From Acanthochromis polyacanthus (lineage: Eukaryota; Chordata; Actinopteri; Pomacentridae), in NCBI RefSeq assembly GCF_021347895.1, contig NC_067135.1, positions 25,662,441 through 25,726,440 on the forward strand: a stretch of DNA of 64,000 bases, read 5' to 3'. Made by a program: the position numbers and the translations under genes. Positions 12,601 through 22,200 of the stretch are shown piece after piece (position 1 is the first letter of the stretch; each line of letters opens with the position of its first letter). The notes below the pieces were generated by a model. That model saw only the letters and a program-made list of their open reading frames with translations, did not search any database and was not told the DNA's origin.

Positions 12601-15600
12601 ACATCTCTGCTGTCTGAGGAACTGGATCAGAAAACATCATTTCCATCATCTGTCTTGAAGTTTTATTCTCATATTCAGTCCATTGACTGTATGTTACATT
12701 ATTAGGTTGTATGATTGTGGTTCTGCTGTAACATGATAATCATGTCTTTCTTTTTCTCTCCTCTTTCTTCACAGCTGGAGACAATCAGAGAAGAGTTAGC
12801 AAAGTCTTCCTGGATGTCTCATATTCCCTGGGTATAATCACAATAAAACACTCTGAGTTCCACCACCATTAGAAAACAGTCATTTATTGATAAATCTCAT
12901 CACTAATAGGTTCAATATTATGACATGTCCATTATTTTAACATAAAATGTCTCATTGCTGGATTCTCTGCTGGTTATTTATTTTACTACACTTAATGACT
13001 TTAACAAAGTCAGAGAGCAGCAGAGAGATTTTTATATTCAGTCTATCAGAGACATGAAACACTGAAGGAAAATGTTTCTGTCCACATGACTGAAAAACAC
13101 TTTAGACACTGAAATAGAGAATTTCTACAAGAACACACCAGGATGTCTCGTGTTATTCAGGATTTATCAAAATCTTAATTGATGTTTTGTATTTTATGTC
13201 CAATAATGTGTTTTTATATGTTGCAGAGTGGTGCCATGCAGGAAAAATGGAAGAAGAAAGAAGATGAGAAGAGAATGCAGACAGAAATAGAAAACCTCAA
13301 CAAACCTCTGATGACCAAGAACATGGAGTTCCAGAACAAAGATAAGAAGGTTCATATTCTCACTTAAAAAAAAAAAAAACTTTCTTTGTACTCTGTGATC
13401 TAGGATCTTTTTTTTCTACTGAATTTACTGATTTCTATGTTATGTTGAATCAGAATTCTTCAGGTCACATGTCAGGACATCACACTGAGGAACCAGCGTC
13501 CTACAAATAACCTTTTAAACTTCTCTTATATTCTAGTTTTCCTTGGTTCAACCATCATCAGTGACTGGGTTGTGTTCAGAGGCATCTTTTCGTGTCAGGA
13601 GGAGGTCGGGGTGGATGGAGGGTTTACAGAGACCAGAGTTCACGTTCAGACAGTCTCTGGTTCAGTTCAGTTGGTTGAAGTCAGAGAAAGATGCTGGTTT
13701 TAGGTATTTATAAATCAACATGTTGTGTCTGAAGTCTTTCCACAAACTAAGTCTAATAATGAAGTAATCACTACAGGTGAAGATTTTACTGCAGGATTGG
13801 ATGTTTTGGAAGGAAAAAGTAGGTTGTCTGTTATGGTGGGTTCAGAGGCTCAAGTACAGGATAGAGAGGACACTGGAACACTTTGTGAATGCTTTTGTTT
13901 ACAAAGACAAGAAATAAGAACTACAAATGAACACCAGAAATCAGGAAATGGAACCATAAGTACAGGAAGTTCTGCTAGACCATAGGTGTCAAACTCTGGC
14001 CTGCGGGCCATATTTGGCCCCGAATTATATTTGGCCCGCGAGGCATACAGCTGGCTCATCAGCATTATATAGCGCATGTACTGCTATTACTACAAATCCA
14101 GAATGCCCTGCTGGTGTTGTGGCACATCCATCAGGACTTGTCCACACTTGCGTTCTCATGTACTCATGAAACGTCATCAAATACGGTTCCAATTCAAAGC
14201 AGCATATGACCGAGAACGGATGAAATATCCAGAAATGTTCTGGCTCCGCCCACATTATGGAGACTGCATTGTACCAGACTTGAGTGGATTTGGGGAGCCT
14301 AAAAGCCCATAATACATTTCATGCTGACGAGTGCCAAAGGCCAAGGAGAACAGGTAGTTTGGGGAATACTACAGTTATTGTGACACAAAACGTAGTTTTA
14401 AGATTATTTTGAGCGAGAAAGTTGTGTAAACATCAGATTTGTGGTCAATTCATCCAGATAAAGCCTGATCAAAAAATTACTGTTTCAGGGATGTGAGAGT
14501 CCAGGTTAGACGGCTAGGACCAGACAGTCAGCCTCACTGTGGCCACCGAGAGCAGTCTTATCTCGGCCAGACTTTTTTTTTTTTTAAATCTGCTGCTGAC
14601 TGACGGTTCTATAGCAGTTTAACAGGAGTTTGTGTTTTTGAATTGTTTAAAAAAAAATCGTTTTGAAAGCAGTTAATGTTCATAGCTTTATATCGTTAAC
14701 ATTTTACTGGGTTTCTGACTTATTTTTCAAGTTTTATTCGAGTCTTTTCACTCCTAGAAATGTGTTTTTTGTTCGAGTCTTGATGTTTGCCTTCGGGGCT
14801 TAATTTAATTAAATATTAAAAAACAGCAACAAAAAGGCAGGAAAAAATAAAACTATTAGTTTCACTGCTTTACAAAAGGTATTTTTTCTATTTTCATTTT
14901 TCTAATTGTTGCCATGGAAGAGGATGAACCTTATCTAAAGAAAAGCTGTGATTATTCAACATGTAATATTAAATTCCAGCAAGCAAATAAGATCAAAATG
15001 TGTGAATTTATTGAATAAAAAAATAAAGTTATAATCATTAAAAACCCACATCTACACCAAATAAAACTGAAGAAATACACTTTAAAAAAATGAAACAGCA
15101 AATTCAGAATCTCAATTTATGAAAAAAAAATGATATAGATGTGATGAACTGACTGCCAAGTCCCCAGACCTTAATCCCATCAGAAAGTTATTGAGATTTA
15201 TGGAAAGAAAATGTTTTAATGATGGAACACAGTTCAATAACAAGAGTGATCTGAAAAAAGCAATTAAATCATGGAACAGAATTGAGCAGAAATTGTTGCT
15301 CTCATTCATAGCCAAAAAGGTGAGCAGAAGTGACTTTGCATTATTTGAGACAGAAATTAAGTTCTTACCTTTTTGTTGCCATTTTAATTAGATTCAGCCT
15401 TCGAATGCAAAGAACTTTAAAGGCTCAAACAAACAAAACATTTTTAGCAGTGAAATGACTCAAAAAGCAGAATCTCAAAATCAATGATATTCTATATTTA
15501 AATTTATACCTGTTCTTATTTTGATGTCACAAACTGTATAGGTTCATTGTTCTATTTGGAGGAATATTTTTTTTCAATAGATAAACGTTTGCCCACAACT

Positions 15601-16225
15601 TCGTTCAAGTTTTAAATTTTGGCCCACTGTGTATTTGAGTTTGACACCGCTGCACTAGACGGAACGAATACAAAAACTAGAAGGCAGGCGGAATATTACA
15701 AGAACTACACAAGAAGGCAAACCCATGACTGGTAACACCAAGACAGGAATGCAACCGAAAACTACGAAAGACTAAAGCATTAATTTAACAAATCCCCAAC
15801 TACAGTAATCCGACAGAAATCTACCCGAGATGAAATTACTAGACCAGAAAAGAAGGATTACAAATCAAAATCTTCACTAGAAGAAACCATAAATATTTAC
15901 AGGATTCTAAACATGACTAAACCCAATAAGTAACCCAAAATAGATTAACAGTAAGTCTGGTGTTGCTCAGAATAGGAAACTTAACTGACTATGCCAGGAA
16001 ACAGATGTTCAGGGTTGGTGCCAGGCTTGGACCAGTCCGGTAACTGATTATATAGGCAGGTGATGAGGCCAGCGGTGGGGAGGCTGAAACCAAACGTTGA
16101 AGGGCTGGGAGATGGGGCTTACAAGTGTGAATGGCATCCTTGGTGAAGGAACAGGCAGAGCAGGCGTCTGGGAGCATGAATGACGTCCTGGGTGGTGAGG
16201 CTGGAGTCTCCAGGTGTGTGTGTGT

Positions 16226-16256
<31 letters not shown>

Positions 16257-19200
16257 GGGGGGTTAGGGACAAAGGATGCTGGAAGCAGTGAACCAGGGGA
16301 AGCCAGAGAGAAACCAGTGGAATGACGATCCAGAAGTCATTCGATGGTGAAGAGAGATAATCCAGGTGGTTAAAGCAGGCAGGAGTCAACTCTAAACAAA
16401 GAAAACAGGATTACTAAAAGCACGAGGAGCAAAAGGCACAGACTGAACAGTGTTGGTAATTTATAGTCCACCTCTGATTATGGAGTGGTGTCTGGTTATA
16501 TAGGAAAGCTGGAGAGGCTGATTGAATCACTCCCACCTGCTGCATTCACTGATTACTGATCATCAACACCTGCTGCATTCACTGATTACTGATCATCAAC
16601 ACCTGCTGCATTCACTGATTACTGATCATCAACACCTGCTGCATTCACTGATTACTGATCATCAACACCTGCTGCATTCACTGATTACTGATCATCAACA
16701 CCTGCTGCATTCACTGATTACTGATCATCAACACCTGCTGCATTCACTGATTACTGATCATCAACACCTGCTGCATTCACTGATTACTGATCATCAACAC
16801 CTGCTGCATTCACTGATTACTGATCATCAACACCTGCTGCATTCACTGATTACTGATCATCAACACCTGCTGCCAAGCCTCTGTGCCAACGCACACCGAA
16901 GAGAGAGAGAGAGACAGAGAGAGAGATAGAGAGATAGATAGAGATAGAGAGCTGCTGGCTGTAGCTGTGACATTGTCAGTGAGTTCCTCATGTTGTTAGA
17001 AAAGTTAATCTCAGTTACATTTCCATAGTTTTATGTTTTGCTATTGCTGTTTATTGGAATAAAACATATTTTCTCGGACACACGGTTGCAATACAGGCTG
17101 TGTTTCCTCCAAACTATAAACTTCTACATTCTGATCTTGCAGAAACATGTATTTAAGGCATTTATTTGTTCTGCTGAATCATGACTCATGCTTCTAACCA
17201 GACACATTGCTGCAGCAAATTAGCACCAGATAGAAATGCGTTTCCAAGAGACATGGTCTATGCTGATATCAAGACTTTTTACGATACTTTATTTTTTACA
17301 TTTATTTATTTATTATTTGTCACACATCAGTTTGTAGTATAAGATAAATGCTTAAAGTCTCTTATTTTGTTCCTTTTTCTCTTTTCTCTCCTTCCAGTGT
17401 GAAGAAAAACAAGTTAAGCTGAAGAAGCTTCTGGATGATCAACAGAAGATGGAGACTGAACTGCAGATTGAGGAACAACAACTGGTAAGTAGCAATGTCC
17501 AACTCTTTATGTTGAAATGAAACATCATTTAGTTGAGTTCTGACATCAGGATTTCTTCTGTTATTGTGTCTTTAGTTTTATTTTGCTCTGTCTATTGAGA
17601 ATCTTCTCCACCCTTTATTCTGTCACTGAACCACAGTGTTATAAAACAGTGAATCAATGAACATTTCTCACATCTGGAACTTCTTCATGTCTGTTTTCAC
17701 TCCTTTGATGGACAAAAAAATATATATGGTGACATCAACAATTAGCTTGAGCAGGAGAAAGAGGAAAGAATGAAGGCTGAAAATGAAGTGAAGATCCTGA
17801 AGAATGAGCTGGAAGAGGTAAATCTCACCCTCAACATCTTTATAAAGTAACTCAATAAACCTCAACTTTTTCTGGAATATCAATGAAGGTTCAGAAATTC
17901 TGACTTTACCTGCAGAAACAGAAAAAATCATCTGCACTCAATGTGTGCTGATGTTAATTTAAGATCCTTCCTGGAAGGAGAGCTATTAATAAATGTAAAA
18001 TTTGATCTACTGTAGAGTCTAACAGTTAAAGTTTAACAGCAGAAGTGAGAACAAAACTGTGTAAAATCACTAAAATGTCAAATCATTCATAACTGGATCA
18101 CTGCACAGTAACTGCATCACTTCTAAGATGGACATTCGGGTGTTTTGTGTTCTGTAAAATTGAAAACTATCAGTGTCACACCTTAAAATCAGAATGTGTT
18201 TCTTTATGTGCAGCTGAAGAGAAATAATTCAGAAACCACCAATCAGTTCTGGTAGGAGAAACACAAAAATTAGGTTAAATTTCAACCGGAACTCTGCAGT
18301 TAGAAAAACACCATGATTTGGGTTCAGATATGAACCTTTCTGAACATGTTTGAAGACTTTCCTCCATTTTCTCTGTTACCAGGTTGACAAGAAATAAAAG
18401 AAAAGATGTTGATTAGAAACATATTAGTGAGAATCAAACATGTAGTTTAGTTAAATATGAACATGATTGTTGAGAGACAGAGTGACCTGAATTAAAATAA
18501 GGTGATAAAGTGAATGTTCCAAGCAGCTGGTTCAGAGGAGAACTTACTCACCATCTAAAGCTACAGAAACAGAGATTTAAGCAGAACTCAGCTATGTTAC
18601 ATGAACATGCTTTTAATGAGTCTCCAACCAATCAGAAGAAAGAATCTTTCCAGAATTCATGTCATGTGTACCTGTGCTTCAGTACATAATCTGTCTTTTT
18701 ATTCTGTCTCCAGTTACAGAAGAAGCTCGAGGAAAATGAGAAGACGTGGATGGAGACTGAAAGAGAACTGAGGATAGAGCACACTAAGGTTTGTCTGCTG
18801 TCATCTCTCTTCTATTTCTTTTCATATGAAACTGATTTGTTGATGCAATCAAGAAAACTTCAACTATCCATGACAAAAATAATTAGAAACATGAAATAAT
18901 TGAGACTAAACTCAGGTTCCACTGCAGCAAAGTTTAAACTGATCCCATTTCCTCGTGTGTTAATGTGGTACTGACCAGCCGCTATTATATTATATTATAT
19001 TATATTATATTATATTATATTATATTATATTATATTATATTATATTATATTATATTATATTATATTCAATACTTTATTTCAGACACAAGAACTGGTCCAT
19101 TAAAAAAAAGACACACATAATTAAATAACTTTTCTATACAGGCTCAAACGCCAGTGAGTCCATAAAATAGAAAAGTACCGCACTGAACTTAGTCCAGGGT

Positions 19201-22200
19201 TGGTCAGTACAGCAATGATGTGGTTGGAAGAGTTCAACAGTCTACTCCTGCATCTGACACTTTACCCACCTTGCCTCCAGTGCTGCTCTCACACTGGTGT
19301 ATCAATGCTGGTGGTGGTCGGAGGGGCCGTAGGCGTGGATTGGCAGCCACGCTTCCATCAGTCTGCCCCAGGGCAGCTGTGGCTACAAATGTAGCTTACC
19401 ACCACCAGAGTGAGAATGTGTGAGTGAATGAATAATGGATCCATAGTGAAGCGCTTTGAGTGCCCAGAAAAGCGCTATATAAATCTATTCCATTATTATC
19501 CTATTATTCTAAGACTTACAGACATTTAACTTGATCCAAACCTTGTTGAATTACCATAATTAGTTTTTAGTCACATCTTTCAGTGAAAAATTCTGTTACA
19601 CTGAAATCTTTTGTGTTCAGTGACTCAGAGACATGAAATTTATTGTACACAATCTGTTTTGATTGGTGATCATATTTTATTCTTTTAAGGAAATCTTTAT
19701 TGTTGTATAAGATCCCTTTGAAGAATCCCACTTTGAGGTGTTCATTTGTCAGTTCAGGTGAACTCTCTGAACCCCAGAAGCTGTTGGTGCAAACAATAGT
19801 TTATGAGTATAAAGTTCATGGTCCAGTTGTGTTACTGCCACCATCAGGAATAAAACACAAACTATCACCTGCTGCTGAGAGACCATTGGTCAGGATGGTC
19901 AAGAGTCAAGCAAGAATCATCAGAAAGCAGGTGTGAATGAATGAGAAGCTGCTGGAACACAGCTGTCAGTGTCCACAGGGTTTGACATCAACATGAGCTG
20001 AGAGGATCCATGAAGAAGGAAGTTCTTCCTCTAGAAGCAGAACCTTAAAGCTCCACCAAGTCTGCTGCTGATCACATGGACAAAGAAAAGACCTTCTGGA
20101 GGAAAGTTCTGTGGTGAGATGGAACAAAAACTGAGCATGAATATGTTTGGAGGAGAGAAGATGAGGCCTTTAACCCCAAGAACACCAAACCTACCATCCA
20201 GCATGGTGGTGGCAGCATCATGCTCTGTGGAACTGGAGCTTTACACAAAGTAAACAGAATAATGAAGAAGGAGGGTCATCTCCACATTATTCAGGAAAAC
20301 CTAAAATCAGCACCAGAAGGTTGATCTTGGACACAGTTGGATGTTCCAATGAGCTTAAACACACATCAGACGTGGTAAAGAAATGGTTCAATCAGAATAG
20401 AATGAAGGTTCTAGACTGGTCTCCCCAAAGTCCTGACTTAAACCTCAAAAACTTGAAAGAGCCACAAACTGAACTTGAAGAGTTGAAGAGACAAGTCAGC
20501 AACAGGATTTTCATCCAGGAGACCAGAATACTGAGAGGATACACTTACAGTTTACAGCAGAAGTGAGAACAAAACTGTGTAAAATCATTTAAATGTCAAA
20601 TCATTCACAACTGAATCACTGCACAGTAACTGCATCACTTCTAAGATGGACAATCGGGTGTTTTCTGTTATATAAACTTAAAAACCATCAGTGTCACACC
20701 TTAAAATCAGAACATGTCTTTCTTCACCTGCAGCTGGAGGAAAAAAGTTCAGAAACCAACAATCAGCTCCAGCAGGAGAAAGAGGAAAAGAAGAAGGCTG
20801 AGAATGAGGTGAAGACCCTGAAGAATGAGCTGGAAGAGGTAAAACTAATGTTCATAATCTTTGTAAAGTAACTGAATAAACTGTTTTTTTCTGAAATATC
20901 AATGAAGGTTCAATAACTCTGACTTTTCCTGCATAAACAGAAAAATCACCTGCATTCGATGAATGCTGATGTTAGTTTTCGATCCTCCCTTGAAGGAGAG
21001 TTCTTAATAAATGTAAAGTTTGATCTACTGTAGATTCTAACAGTTATAGTTTAACAGCAGATGTGAGAACAAAACTGTATAAAATCAGTTAAATGTCAAA
21101 TCATTCACAACTGAATCACTGCACAGTAACTGCATCACTTCTAAGATGAACAGTCGGGTGTTTGTGTTCTGTAAAATTAAAAACTGTCAGTCTCACACCT
21201 GAAAATCACAACATGTGTTTCTTTAACTGCAGCTGAAGAGAAATCATTCAGAAACCAAGAATCAGCTCCAGCAGGAGAAACAGAAAAATGAAAAGGCTGA
21301 AAGTGACATGAAGACCCTGAACAGTCGTCTGGAAGAGGTAAAACTCACCATCAATGTCTTTTTAAATCAAATAAGTGACAAATTCACTGAAGCTTCTCAC
21401 CGTGATGTAAAATAATGTTCGTAAAATATATGAAATGATGTTAACTTTAAACAGAAACGATGATTTTCTGAATATCGACATTCACTGTCACTGCACAGTA
21501 ACTGAATCACTTCTAAGATGAACAGTCGGGTGTTTTGTGTTCTGTAAAATTAAAAACTCAGTCTCACACCTTAAAATCAGAACTTGTGTCTCTTCACCTG
21601 CAGCTGAGGGGAAATAATTCAGAAACCGACAATCAACTCCAGCAGGAGAAACAGAAAAATGAGACTCTGAACAGTCGTCTGGAAGAGGTAAAACTCACCA
21701 TTCTTTCAAATCAAATCACTGACACTTTCACTGAACTCTGTCTCACTGTGATGGAAAATATAGTGGATAGGATTAATGAAACTAACTTTGAACAGAAACA
21801 GTGATCAGTGGTCAGTAAAAGGAAGTAAAGTTTGGAAACATTGTGGTGTCACTTCCACTGCAGAAACATCCACATCCATCATTCTGAAAGCAACAATTAT
21901 CTTCCTATACCACTAAACTACATTCTCATTTTTCACACAAATCTATTTTCTCACTAGAATTCTCAGACTGTGACGTTGTAGGAAAAGTTTAGAGTTTGAA
22001 AGAGCCACAAAGTTTCCTGAAGAAGACATAAAACAGAAACAGGACTTTCATCCAGGAGACCAGGATTCATGTTCCATGTGGAACCTTTATTCTGACACTT
22101 TGGTTTCACTTTCATTCACTGCTTGGTTACATTTCTGCAACCAGAACTTAAATATGAACATGATTGTTGAGAGACAGAGTTACCTGAATTAAAATAAGGA

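Noticed and set aside
13725..14312. ORFs of 75-86 codons on both strands
   Set aside because: They cross the border of the hAT-like element and have no splice support or motif.
16522..16929. 135-codon ORF of HLLHSLITDHQ repeats
   Set aside because: It is the frame-preserving reading of a 33-bp minisatellite in an intron, with no splice or start support. The tandem array is also not a CRISPR: no spacers, and eukaryotic context.
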